Positions 15,646-24,723 of a DNA stretch of 64,000 nt are shown piece by piece. The DNA is taken from the NCBI GenBank assembly GCA_028710565.1, contig JAQTTV010000017.1:1-64000 (forward strand), in the 5' to 3' direction. The position numbers and the translations under genes are program-made. A model generated the notes under the pieces. It ran no database searches, was not told the origin of the DNA, and worked only from the letters and a program-made list of their open reading frames with translations. Source of the DNA: Gallionella sp. GTDB lineage: Bacteria > Pseudomonadota > Gammaproteobacteria > Burkholderiales > Gallionellaceae. Position 1 is the first letter of the stretch; each line of letters opens with the position of its first letter.

Positions 15646-16304
15646 GTCAATTACTACTCGATATTGGTCCCGACTGGCGACCCACATTGGATAACTTTGT
15701 GGTGGGCAGCAATGCAGAACTGCTGTTTGGTTTACGTGAGGCTTTGGCGGGACATGGCACTGAACGATGCTTTTATATATGGGGCGAGGCGGGCAGCGGC
15801 AAAAGTCATCTGCTGCACGCGATGGTTGAATCGGCACAACACGCTGGACACGCGGCGGTTTACGCCCAAAGTAGCGTCCCCGAAGCAGCCCAAGTGGTCG
15901 CTGTCGATGATGTGGAGATATGCGATGCAGAGGCGCAAATCGCCTTGTTCAATCTCTACAACGACATGCGTGAGCAGGGCGGCGTGTTGCTGGTGAGCGG
16001 TTCGGTCGCCCCTCAACACCTATCATTGCGCCCTGATCTACGCACCCGTTTAGGCTGGGGCTTGATTTATCAGCTACAAGGACTCAGTGAGCAGGAAAAA
16101 GCCCTCGCCTTAACCGAACACGCCAAAGCCAAAGGCTTTATCTTGCCGCCTGATGTCGCGCAGTACCTGCTAAATCACGGCAGACGGGATTTACCCAGTT
16201 TGCTTACCACGTTAGATTCATTGGACGAACTCTCCCTACGCCTGCATCGAGCCCCCTCTGTTCCCCTGCTCAAGCAAGTGATGCAATCCCACCCTACCGA
16301 ATAA
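15642..16304 (+). CDS. hda: Hda-like DnaA regulatory inactivator
   Basis: A 220-residue AAA+ protein homologous to the ATPase core of DnaA. With the DNA-loaded beta clamp it stimulates ATP hydrolysis by DnaA to prevent re-initiation. The N-terminal QLLLDI is the clamp-binding hexapeptide characteristic of Hda. The P-loop is WGEAGSGKSHLLHA and Walker B is VVAVDDVE; the arginine-finger segment RPDLRTRLGWGL and the DnaA domain III-like C-terminus are present. DnaA domain IV is absent, as expected. It overlaps the AI-2E gene and is followed by an unknown small gene. Confidence 0.92.
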   Translation: MSQLLLDIGPDWRPTLDNFVVGSNAELLFGLREALAGHGTERCFYIWGEAGSGKSHLLHAMVESAQHAGHAAVYAQSSVPEAAQVVAVDDVEICDAEAQIALFNLYNDMREQGGVLLVSGSVAPQHLSLRPDLRTRLGWGLIYQLQGLSEQEKALALTEHAKAKGFILPPDVAQYLLNHGRRDLPSLLTTLDSLDELSLRLHRAPSVPLLKQVMQSHPTE

Positions 16305-16325
16305 CCTATTCTGACGAAAAAGATC

Positions 16326-16616
16326 ATGAACGATACGCCTGAAGCCACGCAAGATGATGTACTCGACTTTACCGATGCAGGACCTGTCGATACACCCCCT
16401 ACTCCCTTTATGCAGGATAAGGCACACTGCATGACACTTTGGATAGATACCGAAACTCAAGACTTCTTTAACACCCATGCCGAACTAAGTGGCACAGATC
16501 CACAAACGCTCATGGCGCAAACACTTCGCCAGCACGCCCAAGGTCAAACATTGGTCGAAGTGATTCGGGAAGCCATACGAGAAGAACTACGAACCGATGC
16601 CCATCAACAGGTATAA
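16326..16616 (+). CDS. Small acidic protein of unknown function
   Basis: A 96-residue protein 21 bases after hda, in the same direction and probably co-transcribed. The N-terminus is acidic and Pro/Thr-rich (disordered in appearance) and the rest is amphipathic helix (LWIDTETQDFFNTHAELSG, LVEVIREAIREEL). I recognise no family. Codon usage matches the neighbours. It ends about 90 bases before the tRNA promoter. Confidence 0.6.
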   Translation: MNDTPEATQDDVLDFTDAGPVDTPPTPFMQDKAHCMTLWIDTETQDFFNTHAELSGTDPQTLMAQTLRQHAQGQTLVEVIREAIREELRTDAHQQV

Positions 16617-16704
16617 ACGCCATGGCGCAGTTGATATAAACACATCGACATTACTATCAAATTTTCACCATCCACATTATTTACATCTTTTTCGCAAAAA
16701 GGGG

Positions 16705-16732
16705 TTGACAGCAAATCTTTAATCTCTATAAT
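16705..16732 (+). promoter_or_regulatory. Sigma-70 promoter for the tRNA cluster
   Basis: Perfect TTGACA (16705-16710) and perfect TATAAT (16727-16732) with a 16-bp spacer. The predicted transcript start lies about five bases before the mature tRNA-Gly. Its strength fits a stable RNA operon. Confidence 0.85.
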
Positions 16733-16744
16733 GCACACCTGTTC

Positions 16745-16820
16745 GCGGGAGTAGCTCAGTTGGTAGAGCGATACCTTGCCAAGGTATAGGTCGAGAGTTC
16801 GAGCCTCTTCTCCCGCTCCA
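16745..16820 (+). tRNA. tRNA-Gly(GCC)
   Basis: Acceptor GCGGGAG pairs with CTCCCGC, CCA is encoded, and the anticodon stem-loop ACCTTGCCAAGGT displays GCC. D loop AGCTCAGTTGGTAGAGC and T loop GTTCGAG are standard. Length is 76 nt. Confidence 0.97.
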
Positions 16821-16825
16821 AATCA

Positions 16826-16850
16826 AAGGGAAAGCTTCACGCTTTCCCTT
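16826..16850 (+). terminator. Strong hairpin between tRNA-Gly and tRNA-Cys
   Basis: AAGGGAAAGC and GCTTTCCCTT form a perfect 10-bp stem with loop TTCAC, followed by ATTCATTT rather than a run of T. It could be a partial terminator lowering expression of the two downstream tRNAs, or a processing signal for the tricistronic transcript. Confidence 0.45.
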
Positions 16851-16878
16851 ATTCATTTCAAGTTGTCAATTAAGACAT

Positions 16879-16952
16879 GGCGAGATAGCAAAATGGTTAT
16901 GCAGCGGATTGCAAATCCGTTCATCCCAGTTCGATTCTGGGTCTCGCCTCCA
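16879..16952 (+). tRNA. tRNA-Cys(GCA)
   Basis: Acceptor GGCGAGA pairs with TCTCGCC, CCA is encoded, and the anticodon arm GGATTGCAAATCC shows GCA. Length is 74 nt. It lies 58 bases after tRNA-Gly. Confidence 0.96.
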
Positions 16953-16957
16953 GAACT

Positions 16958-17049
16958 GCCCGAGTGGTGAAATTGGTAGACACAACGGACTTAAAATCCG
17001 TCGCTTCGATAAAACGGGCGTACCGGTTCGATTCCGGTTTCGGGCACCA
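16958..17049 (+). tRNA. tRNA-Leu(TAA)
   Basis: A class II tRNA: acceptor GCCCGAG pairs with TTCGGGC (one G-U), the long variable arm contains CGCTTCGATAAAACGGGCG-type sequence, and the anticodon loop CTTAAAA reads UAA. CCA is encoded. Only five bases separate it from tRNA-Cys, so both come from one transcript. Confidence 0.95.
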
Positions 17050-17080
17050 ATCCAAAATAGAGAAAAGTACAGGGCTTATC

Positions 17081-18424
17081 ATGCTCAAAACACTGGGAAA
17101 CGTCATCAAATGGATCGTCGCAACCCTTGTGTTGCTAACTATTCTATTTTTCATCCTGAATCATATTGATGAATCGCTGCAACCTGATGCAGAAAAGCTG
17201 TTACATCCTTCGCTACTTGAAGTTCCCCCTGAAAAAAACGCCTACTTCACCCTAATTGGCCTCACCGCCCCCAGCGGCGTGAACGCGGCGGAATGGGGAC
17301 TCAAGACATCCCAAGCGCATAGGTTATATACCCCCCCTATCCTATCCAATGACCCCGTATGTGATCTAGAAGCCCAGCATTGTTTACGTCTTGCCAATCA
17401 ACACCCAGAACAACTCCAACAAGCATTGGCCGCGCAACCTGAATTGGTCGCACGCTATATCGCCGCACGACAATTTCCACAATTTTCCGAAAGCACGGGC
17501 AAACAAAGCATTGATCCTTACCCTAATTTTTCGGCTGCATTTCGTGCGCAAACCTTGCGCCACGCCCAAATTGCTTTATGGGTAGAAGCAGGGAAGATGG
17601 ATGCAGTCTTAGCTGAATTGACTGAAGACATGGCTTTTCAACGTCGCTGCCTCACGGGTGCGCAGACACTGATAGGCAAAATGGTGACCTTGGCGGCGTT
17701 GCAGCGTGACTATGTACTGCTCGCAGACTTAATGCGAGCAAAACCCAGCGAAATGGCTGCGCAACAAGCGAAGGTTCACGCCTTACTCATCCCCCTCACC
17801 GCCACTGAACGCGACATGCTACCTGCTATTCGACATGAATTCCGTATGTTGTCAGCGGCTCTGCGATCATTCAAATACGAGTCATTGCGCGAAGAATGGG
17901 CGCAAGCAGCAGTATGGATAGACACCATTCGTGCGCCTTTAATGGAAAACTTACTGTTGCGCAATGCCAGCATCAATCGCCTGTATCAGCTAGAACAAGC
18001 TGATGAAGCATTAGCGCGCGCTTTACCGCAGCATTTTGCTCAAAAACAAGCGGAGGCTCGCGCGTTGTCTATTCAACTGTCGGATGTTGATTGGCGTTAT
18101 ATTTACAATCCTGTTGGAAAATGGCTGGTTGAGCTGAGTCGTGTCGATTATCACCGCTATATTCGTCGCCCACACGAACTGGATGCATTTATTCGCTTGA
18201 TGATCTTGCAACAGCAAATCACGGACATGAACATCACGGAGGCGAACCTCCCAGCGTTTCTCAACAACAGCGCGCCAGAATTGCACAATCCTTTTAATGG
18301 TCAACCTGTTTCATGGGATGCGGATCGTCACGAACTTTTTATTGAGCTAGCAGGTGGCGCACTTCAATATAAACGCTACGGTAAAAATCGCCAACGCATT
18401 GCACTGCCCCTCGCCATAAAATAA
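17081..18424 (+). CDS. Membrane-anchored protein of unknown function
   Basis: The ORF-track start lies within tRNA-Leu; the ATG at 17081 gives 447 residues. One N-terminal membrane helix (about residues 9-27, IKWIVATLVLLTILFFIL) is followed by a large periplasmic, mostly helical domain with no cofactor motifs. A CDLEAQHCLRLANQ segment offers two cysteines near residue 97 that could form a disulfide. I do not recognise the family. It sits 31 bases after the tRNA cluster and may be read through from it. The insertion-like element at 18430 begins five bases after the stop. Confidence 0.8.
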   Translation: MLKTLGNVIKWIVATLVLLTILFFILNHIDESLQPDAEKLLHPSLLEVPPEKNAYFTLIGLTAPSGVNAAEWGLKTSQAHRLYTPPILSNDPVCDLEAQHCLRLANQHPEQLQQALAAQPELVARYIAARQFPQFSESTGKQSIDPYPNFSAAFRAQTLRHAQIALWVEAGKMDAVLAELTEDMAFQRRCLTGAQTLIGKMVTLAALQRDYVLLADLMRAKPSEMAAQQAKVHALLIPLTATERDMLPAIRHEFRMLSAALRSFKYESLREEWAQAAVWIDTIRAPLMENLLLRNASINRLYQLEQADEALARALPQHFAQKQAEARALSIQLSDVDWRYIYNPVGKWLVELSRVDYHRYIRRPHELDAFIRLMILQQQITDMNITEANLPAFLNNSAPELHNPFNGQPVSWDADRHELFIELAGGALQYKRYGKNRQRIALPLAIK

Positions 18425-18429
18425 CTTAA

Positions 18430-18570
18430 GAACCTGTTTACGATCTTACTGCGAGGCCGTGATCGAGGCTCATGCGCTGCTAGAAATCCTCATTTACACC
18501 AGTAAACTGCGGTTTCTGCGCTGCTCTTCACCACGCTGACGACCTCTCGCGACAGATCGTAAACAGGTTC
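18430..18570. repeat. 141-bp MITE-like element, family B
   Basis: Perfect 17-bp terminal inverted repeats, GAACCTGTTTACGATCT at 18430-18446 and its complement at 18554-18570. The interior continues as an imperfect inverted repeat, so the whole unit could fold as one long hairpin around CATTTACACCAGTAAACTG. No coding capacity. Confidence 0.75.
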
Positions 18571-18572
18571 TA

Positions 18573-18719
18573 AGGAGACGCTGATTAAATCCCTTCGCCC
18601 TGAGCCGTGAGCTTGTCGAATGGTCGAAGGATAGGCATATTTAATTCTTTGATTTCATTAAATCTTCCGTTCATGGTTCGACAAGCTCACCAAGAACGGA
18701 AAACTTAACCAGTACCTCC
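18573..18719. repeat. REP/MITE-like element, family C, copy 1
   Basis: Begins AGGAGACGCTGATTAAATC and ends in a decayed inverse (TTAACCAGTACCTCCC). The interior has the paired words GAGCTTGTCGAA and TTCGACAAGCTCA. Better copies lie at 54052 and 62754, and a short one at 36190. It abuts family B directly and ends at the stop codon of the next gene. Confidence 0.65.
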
Positions 18720-19658
18720 CTAACCCAGCAAATGCGTCAACGTTAGCATAGCCAGCAATACTAACCAAAAAAGCACGGCGCGCCACACCAAGCCCACCGT
18801 GCTTTGCATAAACCCTGTATCAGCATCGTCGCCCACACCCAATTCAGCACGATCCAGCAGCAATCCTTCTTGAGGAAGCGGCATTCCTAATCTCACGCCC
18901 AGCGAGCCTGCCCCACTGGCGAGCAAAATGCCAATCTCGCGATCCGCCCAATTGGCGGCTTGGCTGCGCCAACAATACACCGTGTTCTCAAAATCACCCA
19001 CAATGGCAAAGGTCAGTGACGCGAGACGAATAGGCAACCATTCTAGATAGTAATCGACACGACGAGAAAACTCACCGAAGGCACCGAACTCTGCTTGATC
19101 GGCATCACCCCACTGCGTGCGTAAAAACTGTCCTAAACGATACAACAATGCCCCCGCTGCGCCCCCTGCACCTAAAACACTAAATAAAACAAACCATACA
19201 ATGACCCCAAATACGTTGCGATGCGAGGACAATAATGCCTGCTCAATGGCGACCCTCGCCACCTCTTCTTGATTCAATTCATGCGTTGCCATCCCACTCC
19301 ATGTCGCCAGCGTTTGCTGCGCGCCATTCAGTTCGTCCGCACGCAAACGCTGATAAATATCAGTAAAGTAATGACTAAATTGGCGAAATCCCATCGTCAT
19401 GTATAAAACCAATACGTTAAATGACCACGCCAACAAGGGATTCACATGATGTAGCCACCAAAATATCAGCACAACCAAGCTGGTGAGCGGCAGCACTGCC
19501 AACAACCATGCAACTCTGCCGTGTTTTTGCTCCCCTGCATTGAACTTCTGCTGAAAGAAGTTGACATACCGCGACAACCAACCAAACAGATACTGACGCG
19601 AGGACAATGGATGAAATTGTTCCAGCAATAATGCCGCGATCAAAGCAAATAGGCTCAT
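18720..19658 (-). CDS. CobD/CbiB-family membrane protein
   Basis: A 312-residue protein with helices at about 50-70, 75-95, 150-180 and 290-310, and the CobD/CbiB-type segments GFRQFSHYFTDIYQRLRADE, VARVAIEQALLSSHRNVFG and YYLEWLPIRLASLTFAIVGDF. True CobD makes adenosylcobinamide phosphate, but no cobalamin gene is nearby and many beta- and gammaproteobacteria carry a divergent paralog (also related to AmpE) of unknown role near housekeeping genes. I therefore call the family and not the reaction. It is transcribed alone. Confidence 0.7.
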   Translation of the reverse strand: MSLFALIAALLLEQFHPLSSRQYLFGWLSRYVNFFQQKFNAGEQKHGRVAWLLAVLPLTSLVVLIFWWLHHVNPLLAWSFNVLVLYMTMGFRQFSHYFTDIYQRLRADELNGAQQTLATWSGMATHELNQEEVARVAIEQALLSSHRNVFGVIVWFVLFSVLGAGGAAGALLYRLGQFLRTQWGDADQAEFGAFGEFSRRVDYYLEWLPIRLASLTFAIVGDFENTVYCWRSQAANWADREIGILLASGAGSLGVRLGMPLPQEGLLLDRAELGVGDDADTGFMQSTVGLVWRAVLFWLVLLAMLTLTHLLG

Positions 19659-19924
19659 AGCTTATGACAAACAAGTTAAATTAAATGGGGTGAAAGATAG
19701 CACACAACTTGCACAACCGTGTGTTTGAGATAACTAGACATCTTCATCTTGACGACAAACAACCACAGGAGAACCTAATAACTATGCAATTTTCACACTG
19801 AAATCCCCCGTATTCCCCACAATTTATACGGTACAATCGCAACCAGCCACACATTGCAATTTGTTTTTTACACATTAAAGCGCATCTTCCGCCAAAGATG
19901 CCTGATTTCTAAGGGAGTCACGCT

Positions 19925-21682
19925 ATGTTGTTTCGTCCTACTGTTTTCGCGATGTTATGTGTTACCTTATTCCCCTTGTCCGCACAAGCGGAGTCCTCCA
20001 CCCCACAAGGTTTATTCGATGTTTATCAAGAAAATAGAGAGCGAGACATTGCCAACTTGGTAACACCCGATCTACTCCTCGTTTCTTATAGCCTACTGCG
20101 CCAACAACTGAATCAACAGGCAGAAGCTAAAGTTGTGATCCCTGCCTTTCAGGCCTTGCTCAATGGCTTACAAAAGAAACTGACAACCGATAAGAATGAT
20201 GCCGTTGGTCAATTGGGACGGGATTATTTGACCTTGCTACAAGCGATGCAAACAGGTGAATTAGCTAAAAAATCCCCTGCACATGTGCAAAGAGAATGGG
20301 AACTGATACAACAAGCGGCGGGTGTGACGGAATCTCCTGTGTGGGGCATTCCCTTGGATTATTCACAGTTTAAGCCGCGTGGACGCTATATGATGTCCGA
20401 ATCGCTTCAACATTTCTTTACAGCCTATCGCTACGCTAATTCCGTTAACTTCTTTGTCCAACCCAGCTTGGCAACAGGTGTCAGTCCTGAAAAATCCCAG
20501 CAAATGACACAACTCGCGGTGCGTCTCTCACAAATTATCAACAAAAATCCTTTCCTGAAAGCACACTTCGACAGCCTGAATCAAGCAAGCAATTGGGAGT
20601 ACGGTGCAGCGGGGGACTTAAGCGCACAAGATGTGCCACTGGCATTAAAGGATGTAAAAGAAAGTAATCAATACGGCGCAGCTTTATTGGCTTACGCACA
20701 GAAGACGAACAAACTCCCCCAAGTAATCGACTTTCCCGTGGATACAGGCAAGTTAGACAAAAATCAAAAACTGGCGGAAGTCGCTGTGGGTTGGCGACTC
20801 ATTCCAGGGACACTGAATCCAGATGCCATGGCAACGCAAGCCGTGCTCTACCCCAATACCCAACAATTTATCAGCCCTTGTGGCACGATCAGCTGCGTAG
20901 AACCATGGACAGTTTCGCGACTGGATGGCGTGCAGGCAAAAGGCTATGTCAGCGGCATGGAGGTGATGAGTTGGCTAGGGTCAGAAACGGCACGTTGGAC
21001 AAGTCAGCGCAATGGTGACCATCTTTACACAGGCTATGGCGAAGCAAGTAAGCGTGCACAAGACTTGCTGCAAAACGATCCCAGCTTGAGCGGGGCACAA
21101 ATGCAATTTATGCATAACGTATTCACCCAAAAGGGAACGCCTCCCACACGACAACTCACTAGTATGCTGGGATTCTGGACATGGCAACGCAATATCAACG
21201 CCTTGTACGCCAAACAACCTTCCAGCGCAGGCAGTAAATTCATAGGCTCGACTAAAGTGGTTGCACGGGCGGGCGCGAAATTATTGGGTGGGACAGCTTT
21301 TTATCACGCGCTCTCTCAACTGGCACAACAACATCAAACACATGGCGACACCGAAATATGGCAACAATTTGCCGACATCACGACGCGCTTAGAACAATTG
21401 GCGAATAAAGCAGACGGTAGTTTGAATGAAGAAGAGGAATCCTACCTCAATGCTTTGGATCAAACGCTGCTGACCTTAACGAAAACCAAAGACGCACCTA
21501 TCGTCATTGACGTTCAAACCAATCCTGCCGATAAGCTGGTGGTTGAAGAAGCCATAGGCTTACCAGACATCGACATACAGGGCGCAGCACGGGGTGCGTG
21601 GTTTAGTCATTATGAATTCAAGCAAGCCATGTCGGATCGACTCACCCATGAAGCATGGCGCAAACAAGTCAAAATCAAGTAA
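19925..21682 (+). CDS. Exported DUF3160-like protein
   Basis: A 585-residue protein with a cleavable signal peptide (cut after AQA, about residue 22). The mature part begins TPQGLFDVYQENRERDIAN and continues VTPDLLLVSYSLLRQQ, a pattern I associate with DUF3160. It is helical, with two cysteine pairs at most (SPCGTISCVEPW) and no enzyme motif I can name. AGGGAG lies seven bases before the ATG. It leads a same-strand run with the WD40-caspase, an OmpA-type protein and an FGE-fold protein, all exported, spaced 40, 110 and 54 bases, suggesting a joint envelope function. Confidence 0.75.
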   Translation: MLFRPTVFAMLCVTLFPLSAQAESSTPQGLFDVYQENRERDIANLVTPDLLLVSYSLLRQQLNQQAEAKVVIPAFQALLNGLQKKLTTDKNDAVGQLGRDYLTLLQAMQTGELAKKSPAHVQREWELIQQAAGVTESPVWGIPLDYSQFKPRGRYMMSESLQHFFTAYRYANSVNFFVQPSLATGVSPEKSQQMTQLAVRLSQIINKNPFLKAHFDSLNQASNWEYGAAGDLSAQDVPLALKDVKESNQYGAALLAYAQKTNKLPQVIDFPVDTGKLDKNQKLAEVAVGWRLIPGTLNPDAMATQAVLYPNTQQFISPCGTISCVEPWTVSRLDGVQAKGYVSGMEVMSWLGSETARWTSQRNGDHLYTGYGEASKRAQDLLQNDPSLSGAQMQFMHNVFTQKGTPPTRQLTSMLGFWTWQRNINALYAKQPSSAGSKFIGSTKVVARAGAKLLGGTAFYHALSQLAQQHQTHGDTEIWQQFADITTRLEQLANKADGSLNEEEESYLNALDQTLLTLTKTKDAPIVIDVQTNPADKLVVEEAIGLPDIDIQGAARGAWFSHYEFKQAMSDRLTHEAWRKQVKIK

Positions 21683-21721
21683 TCGTATCCCCTAATTTTT
21701 GCCAAGGCGAAGGAGAGAACA

Positions 21722-24613
21722 ATGAATATAAAACCACTCTTTAAATCATCATACTGGATGATGTTATGTCTCTTCACAAGTACATATGCACAAGCGGATG
21801 TGATGCCCACCGAACCCATTTTGCGCATTGACACGGGTGACCATGTCGCTGTGATTAGACGGATTGCCTCGGATGATGCGGGGCGTTGGTTGGCAACGGC
21901 TTCAGATGACAAAACGGTACGCGTATGGGATTTGAGCAACAATGGTCGTTTGGTCACCACCTTGCGCCCCCCAATTGGCTTGGGCAATATCGGCAAGCTC
22001 AATGCCGTCGCGATGTCACCCGATGGCAAGCTGGTTGCGACAGGGGGTTGGACAGATGATTCGGATAATTCAGCTTACCTGTTTGACCGTGCCAGTGGTC
22101 GCATGATCCATCGCTTATTAGGCTTACCGAATGTAGTCAATCACCTGGCTTTTTCACCTGATAATCGACTGATCGCCGTATCTTTAACCTTAAAGCATGG
22201 TATTCGTTTGATGTCGGCTGAGACGGGGAAGGTGGTGGCTGAAGACAAGGATTATGGTGGTGCAAGTTTCAGCGCGCACTTTAGTCGAGATGGCCGATTA
22301 ATTACCAGCAGTGAAGATGGCTATGTGCGGATTTATCGCTATGGCGATAATTCTCTTAGTCTCATCAGTAAGGAAAAAGCTGCTGGCGGAACGGATCCTG
22401 GATCAACCGTGTTTTCCAATGACAGTCGCCGCGTCGCCGTTGGGTTCTACGACAAAAACACCATCAGCGTGCTGGATGGCGGTGACCTGTCTTTACGCTA
22501 CTCCCCAGACATCTCTGGCGCGACAGCATCCATGCAATGCACCGCATGGTCGGATAATGGCAACTGGTTGTATGCCGCTGGCTCATCGCAAAGTGGGGAC
22601 AAGCGTTTTATTCGCCGCTGGAAAGCATACGACCTTAGCGCGGGAAACTTCGTAGACTGGCCTGTTTCTAGTGACACCATTATGTTTTTATCCGCCCTGC
22701 CTGGGGATAAAGTCGCTTTTAGCACGGGGGAACCTAGCTGGGGCGTGATGAATTCATCGGGCGAGAAAGTGATTTACCACGGTGCACCTGTGGTCGATTT
22801 TCGCTCCAATTACGAAGGCTTTAAGTTGTCACGCGATGCATCAAAAGTGCGTTTTGGTTACTTGAATTACGGCAAAGACCCTGTGGTATTTGATGTTCAA
22901 CGGCGTGCTTTCCTGCCCGAAAATGCCGACGGACTGAATTCGCCCGTTATTTCAACTTCGGCTTTGACCGTGTCCAATTGGAAAAACTATCTCGATCCCA
23001 AGCTCAATAACAATCCTTTGACGCTCAAGTCGAACGAAAGGTCACGTAGCGTAGCGATGCGCTTTGATACGGTCGGTTTTGTACTAGGGACAGAATGGCG
23101 GTTGCGTGCCTTTGATGGCGCGGGTAAACAAGTCTGGGAAAAACCAGTTCCAGGCTCCGCATGGGGGGTGAATACCTCGCAAGATGGTCGCTGGGTCGTT
23201 GCCAGCTATAGTGATGGCACCATCCGCTGGCACCGCGTGAGTGACGGCGAAGAGCAATTAGCCTTGTATCCAAGTCCTGATCGCAAACGTTGGGTCATGT
23301 GGACACCCAATGGGTATTACGATGCCAGTCCTGGTGCGGAAGATTTAATCGGATGGCATGTCAATAACGGCAAAGACCAAGCTGCGGACTTCTTCCCTGC
23401 TTCGCGTTTCCGTGACCGCTTCTATCGCCCCGACGTCATTAGCAAAGTGCTGGATTTAGGCACGGCCGATGCAGCTTTGCAACAGGCCAACCAAGAAACA
23501 GGTCGCAGAGAGCAAACTCAATCCATTACGGAAGTATTGCCACCTGTCATTACCATACTCTCTCCACCAGGGATGACCGTCAGCTCCACCACCATCAAAA
23601 TCAAGTACTCAGTACGCAGTCCTGACAACGCGCCTGTGACATCGGTTCGTGTACGGATTAACGGACAAGCCGTGACGGTTGAACGTGGATTAGCCCGTAA
23701 AGATAACCCCGCTGATCCAACGCGCGAAATCGAAGTCAAGATTCCTGAGTCTGACAGCGAAATTGCCCTATTTGCCGAAAACAGAAATGGCGTATCGGTT
23801 GCTGGCAAAGTCAATGTGGTATGGGGTGGTGCTCGCTCGATTCAATCTGAAGAAAGCCTATTCAAACCTAAACTTTATGTTTTGGCGGTTGGCGTATCGA
23901 AATACAAAAATGCGGATTACAACTTAGGACTCGCTTCTAAGGATGCGCGTGACTTTGCTGCCGTATTGCAAAAACAAAAGGGTCGCTTATATGGTGATGT
24001 GGTTGTCAAATTACTGACGGATGAGCAAGCTAACAAAGATGATGTGCTGGATGGCTTGGAATGGCTTAAATCCCAAGTAACTTCTCGCGACGTCGGGATT
24101 ATGTTCTTGGCGGGTCATGGTCTAAATGACAATAACGGCAATTACTACTTCCTGCCCCACAACGTCAATACCAGCCAATTACTCCGTACTGGGGTGGCAC
24201 AAAACGACATCAAAATCACCCTGAACAGCTTGGCGGGCAAGGCGATATTCTTTGTCGATACGTGTCATTCTGGCAACGCACTGGGTTCGGCTAAAACCCG
24301 TGGCGTGGCAGACACCAATGGAATCGTCAACGATCTGTCTTCCGCAGAAAATGGCGTGGTGGTGTTTGCGGCATCCACAGGCAAACAGTCTTCACAAGAA
24401 GATCCAGCTTGGGGTAACGGTGCCTTTACCAAGGCAGTCGTCGAAGGTTTGAGCGGCAAAGCAGACTTTGGTAATCGCGGTAAAATTACGCATAAAGGCT
24501 TGGATTATTACGTCGCAGAACGTGTGAAAGAACTGACCCATGGTCAACAATCTCCTGTCAGTATCGCGCCAAATGGCGTGGCAGACTTCCCGATTGCAAT
24601 TACAGGGAAATAG
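21722..24613 (+). CDS. Exported WD40-repeat caspase-like peptidase
   Basis: A 963-residue protein with a signal peptide (about residues 1-27, ending TYAQA). Residues about 35-530 hold degenerate WD40 blades (DDAGRWLATASDDKTVRVWD is the clearest), followed by an Ig-like linker (about 605-700) and a C14-type caspase domain (about 715-960). The catalytic dyad is intact: His799 in FLAGHGLND and Cys848 in FVDTCHSGN. Bacterial caspase homologs (orthocaspases and metacaspase-like proteins) usually cleave after Arg or Lys. Export is unusual, since most WD40-caspase proteins are cytoplasmic and linked to conflict systems. GGAGAG precedes the ATG. Confidence 0.88.
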   Translation: MNIKPLFKSSYWMMLCLFTSTYAQADVMPTEPILRIDTGDHVAVIRRIASDDAGRWLATASDDKTVRVWDLSNNGRLVTTLRPPIGLGNIGKLNAVAMSPDGKLVATGGWTDDSDNSAYLFDRASGRMIHRLLGLPNVVNHLAFSPDNRLIAVSLTLKHGIRLMSAETGKVVAEDKDYGGASFSAHFSRDGRLITSSEDGYVRIYRYGDNSLSLISKEKAAGGTDPGSTVFSNDSRRVAVGFYDKNTISVLDGGDLSLRYSPDISGATASMQCTAWSDNGNWLYAAGSSQSGDKRFIRRWKAYDLSAGNFVDWPVSSDTIMFLSALPGDKVAFSTGEPSWGVMNSSGEKVIYHGAPVVDFRSNYEGFKLSRDASKVRFGYLNYGKDPVVFDVQRRAFLPENADGLNSPVISTSALTVSNWKNYLDPKLNNNPLTLKSNERSRSVAMRFDTVGFVLGTEWRLRAFDGAGKQVWEKPVPGSAWGVNTSQDGRWVVASYSDGTIRWHRVSDGEEQLALYPSPDRKRWVMWTPNGYYDASPGAEDLIGWHVNNGKDQAADFFPASRFRDRFYRPDVISKVLDLGTADAALQQANQETGRREQTQSITEVLPPVITILSPPGMTVSSTTIKIKYSVRSPDNAPVTSVRVRINGQAVTVERGLARKDNPADPTREIEVKIPESDSEIALFAENRNGVSVAGKVNVVWGGARSIQSEESLFKPKLYVLAVGVSKYKNADYNLGLASKDARDFAAVLQKQKGRLYGDVVVKLLTDEQANKDDVLDGLEWLKSQVTSRDVGIMFLAGHGLNDNNGNYYFLPHNVNTSQLLRTGVAQNDIKITLNSLAGKAIFFVDTCHSGNALGSAKTRGVADTNGIVNDLSSAENGVVVFAASTGKQSSQEDPAWGNGAFTKAVVEGLSGKADFGNRGKITHKGLDYYVAERVKELTHGQQSPVSIAPNGVADFPIAITGK

Positions 24614-24723
24614 GATTGATGGTGAAAAGTGAAACGTGAAAGATGGGCAGTGTGGGTGTGCAACAGTTTGCTTCACATTTCACCTCTCACCTTTCACAAA
24701 AAATCAGCTTTGAAAGGATTACC

